Assembly: GCA_017940445.1 (NCBI GenBank)
Contig: JAGAYQ010000266.1
Span: forward strand, 1-5,052
Length of the DNA stretch: 5,052 nt
Direction: 5' to 3'
From: Pyramidobacter sp.
GTDB lineage: Bacteria; Synergistota; Synergistia; Synergistales; Dethiosulfovibrionaceae
Numbering within the stretch: the first letter of the stretch is position 1; each line of letters opens with the position of its first letter. Shown piece by piece: positions 1-5,016 of this stretch. A program made the position numbers and the translations under genes. The notes under the pieces were generated by a model, which was not told the DNA's origin, did not search any database, and worked only from the letters and a program-made list of their open reading frames with translations.

Positions 1-1
1 C

Positions 2-199
2 ACTGACGCGCTCGGCGATCAGTGGGGCACGCTGCTCAAGCTGATCAACATCATCGTCCGCAACGGCAACACCATCGAGCCCGGCCAGTTCATCATCTCC
101 GGCGCGATGGGCGCGATGCTGCCCGCCGATCCCGGCAGTTACACGGCCGACTTCGGCAGCTTCGGCAAGATCGACTTTGTCGTCAAGAAGCCCGAGTAA
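2..199 (+). CDS. 2-keto-4-pentenoate hydratase-like protein (FAH superfamily), C-terminal part
   Basis: Only the last 65 residues are present; the gene begins before the window. The visible peptide has the C-terminal pattern of the MhpD-type hydratases and decarboxylases of the fumarylacetoacetate hydrolase superfamily. A helix (LLKLINIIVRNGNTIEPGQ) leads to the strand FIISGAMGAMLPADPGS, then the closing segment TADFGSFGKIDFVV. In this family these enzymes hydrate or decarboxylate 2-keto acids with a divalent metal in the cytoplasm, usually in degradation of aromatic or hydroxyphenylacetate-type compounds. The metal-binding acidic residues lie upstream and cannot be checked, so the exact reaction is open (hydratase, decarboxylase or hydrolase). 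The reading frame ends with TAA at 197-199, followed 62 bases later by a hairpin terminator, so this is the last gene of its transcript. Confidence 0.75.
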   Translation, partial: TDALGDQWGTLLKLINIIVRNGNTIEPGQFIISGAMGAMLPADPGSYTADFGSFGKIDFVVKKPE

Positions 200-261
200 A
201 GGCAGATTCTAAACCTTTACACAAAGGCCCCAAGCCCCAAACAAAACCTAGAGATAAGAAA

Positions 262-298
262 AGCGAGCTCCGGATTTTTTCCGAAGCTCGCTCTTTTT
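262..298 (+). terminator. Intrinsic terminator after the hydratase-like gene
   Basis: Two 12-base arms (262-273 and 281-292) pair with one mismatch around a T-rich 7-base loop, and a run of five T follows at 294-298. This is a classic Rho-independent terminator for the + strand gene ending at 199. On the - strand the same stem is followed by TTTTC, and the mismatch becomes a G-U pair, so it may also stop leftward transcripts that pass the L,D-transpeptidase terminator. Confidence 0.85.
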
Positions 299-326
299 AC
301 ACAAGAAATACATGACAAGCACTATC

Positions 327-349
327 AAAAATGCGGAAGCACACCGCAT
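327..349 (-). terminator. Likely intrinsic terminator of the L,D-transpeptidase gene
   Basis: Read on the - strand, ATGCGG and CCGCAT (positions 349-344 and 336-331) form a 6-bp stem with a 7-base loop, and the sequence runs straight into five T (331-327, the first shared with the stem). It lies about 100 bases after the transpeptidase stop. The stem is short, so efficiency is uncertain. Confidence 0.5.
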
Positions 350-449
350 GTGTTTCTCGGCGGTGCTGATCTTTTACCGGCAAAAGCGCTCCCTGCAAAA
401 GACTTTAAAAAGTCATTGTTCTTCTTTGGGTCTTTGTGTCGGCTTTGAA

Positions 450-1106
450 CTAAAACTTCGCCACGTCGGCGGCGTTTTTGACGATGATGATCCAGGCGCC
501 GTCCTTGGCGCGCTTCAGCAGTTCGATCATCGCGTCCTTTTCAAGGCTGATGCAGCCGCCCGTGGTCCAGTGGTCGGTCGCCTTGACGTGAACGAAGATC
601 GCCGAGCCGGCGCCGGTGACGCGGGGATTCACGTTATAGCCCACCGCCATGGCGTAATCGTACTGATAATAGTCGATCAGGTGCTCGCCGCCGATCTTCG
701 CTGCGCTTTCAACCCAGGTGTTATAGGTGGCAGGGACCTTGACGTCGTCGGCCCAGTACGAATTCGGAGTGACCGCTTTCCATGCCATCTGCGTGCCGGG
801 ATTGGCCTTGCGGCCGAAGGCGTGCAGGATGGGGAACGCGCCGATGGGCGTCTTCACGTCGCCTTCACGCTTGGCAGCGGCGCGGATCATGCCTTTTTTA
901 CCGTAGCCGCATTTGCGGTCCATCTCCTTGCTCCACTCGCCGCTTTCGCCCTTCGTCCAGAACGTCATATTGTGATCGACGACGAGGATGATCTGATCGG
1001 TCTTCTGCGCCGTCTTCGAAGCGGACACAAGCGACTTCAGGCCGGCAGCGCCGGCGGCAGAAGCGAGCACAGCCGTCAGCAATGCTGCAAAGATAAGCTT
1101 TTTCAT
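450..1106 (-). CDS. Secreted L,D-transpeptidase family protein (YkuD domain, COG3786-like)
   Basis: This is a 218-residue protein. Residues 1-20 form a typical Sec signal peptide: KK, then a hydrophobic stretch, then Ala-rich AxA cleavage sites near 17-20. No lipobox and no LysM domain are visible. From about residue 36 to 210 it reads as a YkuD catalytic domain. It has the EGDVKTPIG motif (81-89) and the active-site segment with His173 and TTGGCIS (181-187), with Cys185 as nucleophile. The short His-x11-Cys spacing and the TGGC form (instead of SHGC) fit the COG3786 branch rather than the ErfK/YbiS branch. Family members form or edit peptidoglycan cross-links, or attach proteins, in the cell wall or periplasm. 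The ATG at 1106 is supported by GGGAGG (1120-1115) eight bases upstream. The gene stands alone, divergent from thiT. The domain call is strong; the exact wall substrate is unknown. Confidence 0.88.
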   Translation of the reverse strand: MKKLIFAALLTAVLASAAGAAGLKSLVSASKTAQKTDQIILVVDHNMTFWTKGESGEWSKEMDRKCGYGKKGMIRAAAKREGDVKTPIGAFPILHAFGRKANPGTQMAWKAVTPNSYWADDVKVPATYNTWVESAAKIGGEHLIDYYQYDYAMAVGYNVNPRVTGAGSAIFVHVKATDHWTTGGCISLEKDAMIELLKRAKDGAWIIIVKNAADVAKF

Positions 1107-1141
1107 GAATACAACCTCCCGCTGAAAGATTTTGCTGCTTC

Positions 1142-1171
1142 ATTATAACACGGTGAAAAAAGCCCCGTCAG
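1142..1171 (-). promoter_or_regulatory. Probable promoter of the L,D-transpeptidase gene
   Basis: On the - strand a perfect TATAAT lies at 1147-1142. A weaker CTGACG -35 (4 of 6 consensus) lies at 1171-1166, with an 18-base spacer. The predicted transcript would start near 1135, giving a leader of about 30 bases with the strong ribosome site. It is back to back with the thiT promoter. Confidence 0.6.
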
Positions 1172-1182
1172 GCATAAACTCT

Positions 1183-1190
1183 GATATAAT
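1183..1190 (+). promoter_or_regulatory. Probable extended -10 promoter of thiT
   Basis: TGATATAAT (1182-1190) is a perfect extended -10 element (TG, one base, TATAAT). No good -35 is seen 17 bases upstream, which is tolerated for extended -10 promoters. Transcription would start near 1197, leaving a leader of about 92 bases before the thiT ATG. Any -35 contacts would overlap those of the opposing transpeptidase promoter. Confidence 0.6.
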
Positions 1191-1227
1191 ACCGACAACA
1201 CATACAAAAAAGCGGAGCTGAGAGAAA

Positions 1228-1249
1228 CGGTACAGGAACGGCCGTACCG
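1228..1249 (+). other. Hairpin in the thiT leader
   Basis: CGGTAC (1228-1233) and GTACCG (1244-1249) pair perfectly around a 10-base loop in the predicted 5' leader of thiT. No T-run follows, so it is not a terminator by itself. ThiT genes are often under TPP riboswitch control. A CTGAGAG stretch at 1218-1224, just before the hairpin, resembles one conserved piece of the thi-box, but the other conserved pieces are missing. The role of the hairpin is unknown. Confidence 0.4.
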
Positions 1250-1288
1250 CGGCGAAATTTTACCTTGTTCTCCGGGAGGCACACAGAA

Positions 1289-1801
1289 ATGAAGGCACGC
1301 AATACAAAAGTGACAGTGATGGTTGAAGCATCGCTGTGCATGGGCCTGGCGATCGTCCTTTCGCGGATCATCCTGTTTCGGCTGCCTCAGGACGGTTCGA
1401 TCAGCCTGGAACTTGTCCCTCTGATGATCCTTGCGTACCGGCAAGGCGTCAAAACCGGCACGGCCGCAGGCGCAAGCCTGGGTGTACTGCTGATCCTGCT
1501 GAGCGGTTACGTTCTGCACCCGATCCAGGCTCTGCTGGACTATCCGCTGGCGTTCGCATGCGTGGGGCTGGTCGCGGTGAGGCCGAAGATCGCGGGCTTC
1601 GCGCTCGCATGCGGAGGGCATATCCTGTGCAGCACGCTCTCCGGCGTGTGGTTCTTTTCGGAGTTTGCCCCCAAGGGCATGAACCCGTGGGCATATTCCC
1701 TTGCATACAACATCCCCGTGCTGGGTTTGAAATACGTGCTTTCAGGCATTGCAGCCTGGCTTTTGTGGAACGTTTTAGAAAAACGCCTGACATCGCGTTA
1801 A
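1289..1801 (+). CDS. thiT: Energy-coupled thiamine transporter, substrate-binding S component ThiT
   Basis: This is a 170-residue, very hydrophobic protein with about six membrane segments, the size and shape of an ECF S component. ThiT signatures appear in order: PQDGSISLELVPL (33-45), HPIQALLDYPLAF (77-89) and SGVWFFSEFAPKGMNPWAYS (118-137), then LAYN (138-141). ThiT binds thiamine at the outer face and delivers it through a shared ECF module (EcfT plus two ATPases), which is not encoded here. Aligned by spacing to Lactococcus ThiT as I remember it, Tyr74, Asp84 (for Glu84), Tyr85, Tyr136 and Asn141 are kept. The positions of Lys121, His125 and Trp133 read His111, Ser115 and Phe123. I chose ATG 1289 because GGGAGG (1274-1279) lies nine bases upstream; a TTG at 1265 lies before that ribosome site and would make it coding. 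The gene is single and ends at a terminator shared with gltS. Confidence 0.9.
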   Translation: MKARNTKVTVMVEASLCMGLAIVLSRIILFRLPQDGSISLELVPLMILAYRQGVKTGTAAGASLGVLLILLSGYVLHPIQALLDYPLAFACVGLVAVRPKIAGFALACGGHILCSTLSGVWFFSEFAPKGMNPWAYSLAYNIPVLGLKYVLSGIAAWLLWNVLEKRLTSR

Positions 1802-1803
1802 AA

Positions 1804-1849
1804 CATGATAAAAGCGGCTCCCCAATGACGGGGAGCCGCTTTTATCATG
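1804..1849. terminator. Bidirectional terminator shared by thiT and gltS
   Basis: Arms 1804-1823 and 1830-1849 are perfect 20-base inverted copies around a 6-base loop. The GC-rich core (GCGGCTCCCC/GGGGAGCCGC) is flanked by AAAA on one side and TTTT on the other, so either strand gives a GC stem followed by four U. It starts 2 bases after the thiT stop and ends 10 bases before the gltS stop. It therefore serves both convergent genes. Confidence 0.93.
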
Positions 1850-1859
1850 CACAAACAAC

Positions 1860-3116
1860 TTATTTGGCGGTCAGGAAGCTGATGAACCAGGCGATGTTGG
1901 GCAGACCGACAAGGTCGATCAGCACGGCGCCGCAGAGCGGCACGATGAGGAAGGCCTTGTGCGAGAGCACGCCGTAGCGCTCGCAGACAGCGCCCATGTT
2001 GGCGACAGCGTTGGGCGTGGCGCCCAGTCCGTGGCCCATGAAGCCGGCGCACATGACAGCCGCGTCGTAGTTCTTGCCAAGCAACGGGAAGAGGATGAAG
2101 ATCGCCAGGAAAGCGATGAGCGCCGTCTGGGCGACAAGGATGCCGAGCAGAGGCAGAGCCAGGTCGTACAGATCCCAGATGCGCATGCTCATCATGGCCA
2201 TCGTCAGGAACACGCCGAGCGACACATCGCTGATGATGTCAAGGCACTTGGTGCGGATCTTCACCATATGAGTGGCGTCATTGATGTTGCGGAAGATGAC
2301 AGCCACGAACATCGCCATGACGTAGCCGGGCAGCGAGAAGTTCCACGACTTGGGGAACATGGCGTTGACGTGCTTGGACACCACAGCGCCGATCGCCATG
2401 AAGGACAGCACAAGGCACAGCATCTTCATGAAGCCGGCCGAATCGACCGCATCAGTGCCGCCTTCGCCCATGACCTCGGAAGCGCTCTTCTGATAGATAG
2501 CTTCGTCGCTGGCGGAGATGTCAACGTGGTTCTTCTCGATCAGCATGCGGCAGACAGGACCGCCGAGCAGGCCGCCCATGATCAGGCCGAACGTAGCGGA
2601 AGCGATGGCGACGGCCTTCGCGCCGACGATGCCGAGCGCTTCGGTGGAGCTGCCGAACGCTGCGGCCGCGCCGTGACCGCCTTCAAGCGAAACGGCTCCG
2701 GCCATGACGCCGAACACGGGGTGAATGCCGAACACCTTGGCCAGACCGGCGCCGACGCCGTTCTGGATCACAGCGAGCAGCCAGCAGAAGACCAGGTAAA
2801 CGACCAGTGCCTTGCCGCCCTTGGCGATAAGCGCAAGGCTGCCGCCGATACCGACCGTGGTGAAGAAGGCCAGCATCATCGGCGACTGAAGCGCGGTGGT
2901 GAACTTGATCGTCGCGCCGCCGTTGTGGTGCAGGATCAGGGCCACGATGGCCATGATCAGACCGCCGATGACGGGCGCAGGGATGCAGAACGTCTCAAAG
3001 AAGCGCAGCTTGCGGCGCAGACCGTAGCCAAGGATCAGCAGCAGCAGCGCGACAGCGGTGGTCCACAGCGCGTCGAACTCGAGATGCAGCACGTTTTCAG
3101 CAAAACTCCATGACAT
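1860..3116 (-). CDS. gltS: Sodium/glutamate symporter, GltS family
   Basis: This is a 418-residue inner-membrane transporter, close to the roughly 400 residues usual for the family, with two hydrophobic halves joined by a polar loop at about 195-228. The two re-entrant-loop signatures of GltS are clear: SLEGGHGAAAAFG (143-155) and GFMGHGLGATPNAVANM (358-374). Also present are ATFGLIMGGLLGGPV (174-188), GKNYDAAVMCAGF (347-359) and the C-terminal SHKAFLIVPLCGAVLIDLV (385-403), all close to E. coli GltS. The family imports L-glutamate with Na+. I chose ATG 3116 because AGGAG (3129-3125) lies eight bases upstream; the GTG at 3125 overlaps that ribosome site and would add only three residues. It is transcribed alone, divergent from the amidohydrolase. 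Glutamate is the product of the neighbouring FtcD reaction, which suggests a shared metabolic context. Direction of flow and exact substrate range are inferred. Confidence 0.94.
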   Translation of the reverse strand: MSWSFAENVLHLEFDALWTTAVALLLLILGYGLRRKLRFFETFCIPAPVIGGLIMAIVALILHHNGGATIKFTTALQSPMMLAFFTTVGIGGSLALIAKGGKALVVYLVFCWLLAVIQNGVGAGLAKVFGIHPVFGVMAGAVSLEGGHGAAAAFGSSTEALGIVGAKAVAIASATFGLIMGGLLGGPVCRMLIEKNHVDISASDEAIYQKSASEVMGEGGTDAVDSAGFMKMLCLVLSFMAIGAVVSKHVNAMFPKSWNFSLPGYVMAMFVAVIFRNINDATHMVKIRTKCLDIISDVSLGVFLTMAMMSMRIWDLYDLALPLLGILVAQTALIAFLAIFILFPLLGKNYDAAVMCAGFMGHGLGATPNAVANMGAVCERYGVLSHKAFLIVPLCGAVLIDLVGLPNIAWFISFLTAK

Positions 3117-3137
3117 ACCGATCACTCCTGTTTTCTC

Positions 3138-3152
3138 TCAGGCCGAGCCTGA
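3138..3152 (-). other. Small hairpin in the gltS leader
   Basis: TCAGGC and GCCTGA form a perfect 6-bp stem with a 3-base loop, about 10 bases upstream of the gltS ribosome site and inside the predicted leader. It could stabilise the mRNA 5' end or be a protein-binding palindrome. No function is proven. Confidence 0.4.
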
Positions 3153-3175
3153 TTGGATTAGTAAAGCATAAATAT

Positions 3176-3203
3176 ATTTTACACGATGAATGATAAATTT
3201 CAA
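3176..3203 (-). promoter_or_regulatory. Probable gltS promoter
   Basis: On the - strand TTGAAA (3203-3198; 5 of 6 consensus) and TAAAAT (3181-3176; 5 of 6) are separated by 16 bases in AT-rich DNA. The start would be near 3169, giving a leader of about 50 bases to the ATG at 3116. This is the best sigma-70-type promoter match in the spacer. Confidence 0.65.
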
Positions 3204-3417
3204 GTATCTTTTTGTACTTTACTGAACGCTGCTTTCTTCTTTAGTTTTGCACAAACGTGTACACTTGGCTTTAGTTAATTCATTTTGAGGAAAAATCGCG
3301 TCCCGCGCCGGTAAAATTCGCTCATATCCCGGATTTTGTTTTATTTACGCCGTTTCTTTTCTGTCGTAAAAATCATACATTTTCATTGTGTAAGCGGCTG
3401 TCGGCTGAAATCGCGCG
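3204..3417. other. AT-rich spacer upstream of the gltS promoter, no gene seen
   Basis: This middle part of the 402-base divergent spacer has no ORF with a ribosome site and is markedly AT-richer than the genes. It contains an 8-base palindrome GTGTACAC (3257-3264) and two copies of CTTTAGTT starting exactly 30 bases apart (3239 and 3269), just upstream of the gltS -35. These could be regulator contacts. I see no RNA gene. Confidence 0.4.
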
Positions 3418-3447
3418 AAAAAAACTCCGCGTGAGGGTTGCGGAGTT
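3418..3447 (-). terminator. Inverted repeat with - strand terminator form, overlapping the amidohydrolase promoter
   Basis: AACTCCGC (3423-3430) and GCGGAGTT (3440-3447) are perfect 8-base inverted copies around a 9-base loop. On the - strand the stem runs into seven T (3424-3418), the form of an intrinsic terminator, yet no - strand gene lies upstream of it. It may stop antisense transcripts or attenuate a longer gltS transcript. Alternatively it is an operator, because its right arm overlaps the candidate -35 of the amidohydrolase gene. On the + strand no T-run follows. Confidence 0.55.
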
Positions 3448-3466
3448 CGTTATAAAATGTTTTAAT
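3438..3466 (+). promoter_or_regulatory. Candidate promoter of the amidohydrolase gene
   Basis: TTGCGG (3438-3443) and TTTAAT (3461-3466; 5 of 6 consensus) are separated by 17 bases. The -35 is weak beyond TTG, and TATAAA at 3451-3456 is an alternative -10. The -35 overlaps the right arm of the inverted repeat, so a protein bound there could repress. Transcription would start near 3473. Confidence 0.4.
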
Positions 3467-3477
3467 AAGGTCATTCC

Positions 3478-3499
3478 AGCATGGCCGCTTTCGGCCGCT
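3478..3499 (+). other. GC-rich hairpin in the amidohydrolase leader
   Basis: GGCCG (3483-3487) and CGGCC (3492-3496) pair around a 4-base loop. The stem can be extended by AGC (3478-3480) and GCT (3497-3499) across a two-base bulge. It ends four bases before the ribosome site AAAGGAG (3503-3509), so it could affect translation or mRNA stability. Role unproven. Confidence 0.4.
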
Positions 3500-3518
3500 C
3501 ACAAAGGAGTGAAACGTC

Positions 3519-4781
3519 ATGTCTGAATCGGCACTTACCGGCTGGGTGGACGACGGACGCTCAGTCTTCTACAGGATGATCGCGTGGAACGAGGCCGGAC
3601 AGATCGTCAGGTCCGAACCGCTCCCGCCGCGCGCTCCGTTCGATCCCGAGCACGACGCCGTGATTTCCGCGGGCCTGTTCAACGCGCATTCGCACCCGGA
3701 ACAGTCAGTGTACACCGACATCGTCGATCCCGCGTGGGATCTGGGCACCTGGTGCCGCAACACCATCTACAAATACTCCGTGGCGATGAACGCCAGGCGC
3801 GTGCGTCTGGCCTGCCGCCGTGCCTTCGCCCGCATGATGATGTACGGCACGACCAGCGTCATGGTCAGCTATTATCTGCACGGCAACCGCGGCAACGAGC
3901 TTGACCGCGAAGTCATCGCCGCCGCACGCGATGTGGGCATCCGCCTGATCTTCGGCCGCATGAACTACGACATCATCAACGACAATGCCTATGAGGGCAA
4001 GAAAGCCTCGCAGCGCAGCTACTACGAGACCATCCCCGAGGCCGAGAAGAACCTTCGCGAGCTGATGAGCGAAGAGGACGCAACCGTGATGATCTGCCCC
4101 GCGCTGCACAGCTTCCACGCCTCCACGGCCGCCTGCATCGAGCACGGCATCAAACTGGGATGGGAGCTGAAGCGCCCCGTGCAGCTGCACCTGTCCGAGG
4201 ATCAGGGCGATGTGGAGCTGAGCCTGAATGAGCACGGCTGCCGCCCCGTCGTTTACCTCCAGCGCCTGCTCGACGAAGGCCGCGTGCCCTCCCTAGAGCA
4301 TGTCATCCTCTCCGACTGCTGCTGGCTCGATGACGAAGAGCGCGCCATCATCGCCAAAAACAAGATGCGCGTCGTCTTCGACGCCCGCATGAACGCCCGC
4401 GTCAAGACAGGCTTCCCCGACGTGGCCGCGCTGGTCGCCGCAGGCGTGCCGCTGTGGTGCGGCACCGACGGCGAGGCCAGCAACGACGACCTGAACGTGG
4501 AAAACGAAAAGGCCTTCATCAAGAAGCAGTGCCCCAGCATCGATCCTCAGATCATCGACGGCTTCGGCCGCCAGCCGTTCGACTTCCGCGGCGCGAACAT
4601 CGGGGTGCTTGCCCCCGGCGCCTGGGCCGACCTGCGCGTCATCCGCGGCGGCAAAGTCGAAAGCGTCTACGTCGGCGGCACCCAGACCGTCAAAGACGGC
4701 CGCCTGCTCGGCCTCGACATCGAGACCGACATCGAAGCCCCCCTGCGCGCCGAAGTCGCCGCCATGACCGCCGGTAATTAA
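3519..4781 (+). CDS. Metal-dependent amidohydrolase of the HutF/SsnA-like deaminase branch, substrate unknown
   Basis: This is a 420-residue, soluble, presumably cytoplasmic protein of the usual length for this branch (COG0402 type). The metal site is readable: NAHSH gives His57 and His59, QLHLSE gives His224 with catalytic Glu227, and CGTDGEASND gives Asp317 followed by the usual NVENE helix. The C-terminal part (GVLAPGAWADLRVIRGGKVESVYVGG) is the closing beta-sandwich with its typical PGxxADL turn. The segment LGTWCRNTIYKYS (75-87) and GTTSVMVSYYLHGN (110-123) recall HutF, which deiminates formiminoglutamate, more than imidazolonepropionase HutI. In the ILSDCCWLDDEE segment (263-274) the usual His of the family's HC-type motif is Asp266, so the enzyme may act differently or on another substrate. 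ATG 3519 has AAAGGAG nine bases upstream. ftcD follows 235 bases downstream on the same strand. The fold is certain; the reaction is not. Confidence 0.88.
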   Translation: MSESALTGWVDDGRSVFYRMIAWNEAGQIVRSEPLPPRAPFDPEHDAVISAGLFNAHSHPEQSVYTDIVDPAWDLGTWCRNTIYKYSVAMNARRVRLACRRAFARMMMYGTTSVMVSYYLHGNRGNELDREVIAAARDVGIRLIFGRMNYDIINDNAYEGKKASQRSYYETIPEAEKNLRELMSEEDATVMICPALHSFHASTAACIEHGIKLGWELKRPVQLHLSEDQGDVELSLNEHGCRPVVYLQRLLDEGRVPSLEHVILSDCCWLDDEERAIIAKNKMRVVFDARMNARVKTGFPDVAALVAAGVPLWCGTDGEASNDDLNVENEKAFIKKQCPSIDPQIIDGFGRQPFDFRGANIGVLAPGAWADLRVIRGGKVESVYVGGTQTVKDGRLLGLDIETDIEAPLRAEVAAMTAGN

Positions 4782-5016
4782 ATTCGCTATAAATTCAAGT
4801 CCAACACGAAGGGATTTTATATGAGGCTGCACGCGGAATATCCTTCCGCACGCAGGGAAATGAGCCGCGCTGCGCGTCGGGACCTTCCCGCAAAGATCTT
4901 CTTTGTGACTTCGTGACTTCGCGTCTTCGCGTAAGGTTTTGAAGTAAAACGTTACCCAGGCACTAACGCCCGCACTGAGCGGGGCGATATTACACATTTT
5001 TCAGGAGGTTTTTCCC
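4782..5016. other. Hairpin-rich spacer between the amidohydrolase and ftcD
   Basis: No gene is visible in these 235 bases. Successive stems are: GCGGAA/TTCCGC (4833-4838 with 4844-4849), extendable by TGC/GCA; gtaaggtttt/aaaacgttac with one mismatch (4931-4940 with 4946-4955); and CGCCCGC/GCGGGGCG with one bulged G (4967-4973 with 4979-4986). None is followed directly by a T-run, so I see no clear intrinsic terminator after the amidohydrolase, and read-through into ftcD is possible. No convincing separate ftcD promoter was found. Confidence 0.5.
4897..4932 (+). repeat. Degenerate 8-base tandem repeat
   Basis: In 8-base register the sequence reads GTGACTTC (4905), GTGACTTC (4913), GCGTCTTC (4921) and GCGT, preceded by a less exact CTTCTTTG unit. 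Two exact copies and one variant are certain. A similar but weaker 8-base pattern (TCTTTGGG, TCTTTGTG) occurs at 423-438 downstream of the transpeptidase gene. CTTCG/CTTTG-rich tracts of this kind occur between genes in various bacteria; their function is unknown. Confidence 0.6.

Noticed and set aside
401..414. GACTTT/AAAGTC hairpin downstream of the transpeptidase
   Set aside because: The stem is AT-rich with a two-base loop too tight to form well, and no T-run follows. The 327-349 hairpin is a better terminator.
312..1148. 278-codon frame on + opposite the L,D-transpeptidase
   Set aside because: It overlaps the whole signal peptide and YkuD gene on the other strand and has no ribosome site or recognisable motif. 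The - strand protein is clearly the real one.
1211..1288. TPP riboswitch (thi-box) before thiT
   Set aside because: Only CTGAGAG matches; the other conserved blocks are absent and the leader is barely long enough. Kept only as an unexplained leader hairpin.
1959..3113. Long open frame (384 codons) on + opposite gltS
   Set aside because: It is the antisense shadow of a GC-rich, strongly supported gltS. Its product is rich in His, Asp, Gln and Arg with no domain pattern, and it has no ribosome site.
3186..3278. 30-codon ORF starting ATG at 3186 in the gltS spacer
   Set aside because: No ribosome site, and it runs across the gltS promoter in AT-rich DNA. Probably chance.
4293..4997. 234-codon frame on - opposite the amidohydrolase 3' half
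   Set aside because: It is a shadow of the amidohydrolase; its Ala, Val, Gly and Asp-rich low-complexity product has no family features.
4967..5001. Intrinsic terminator before ftcD
   Set aside because: The GC-rich stem ends at 4986 and the five-T run begins at 4997, too far apart for a standard terminator, and it would block ftcD.
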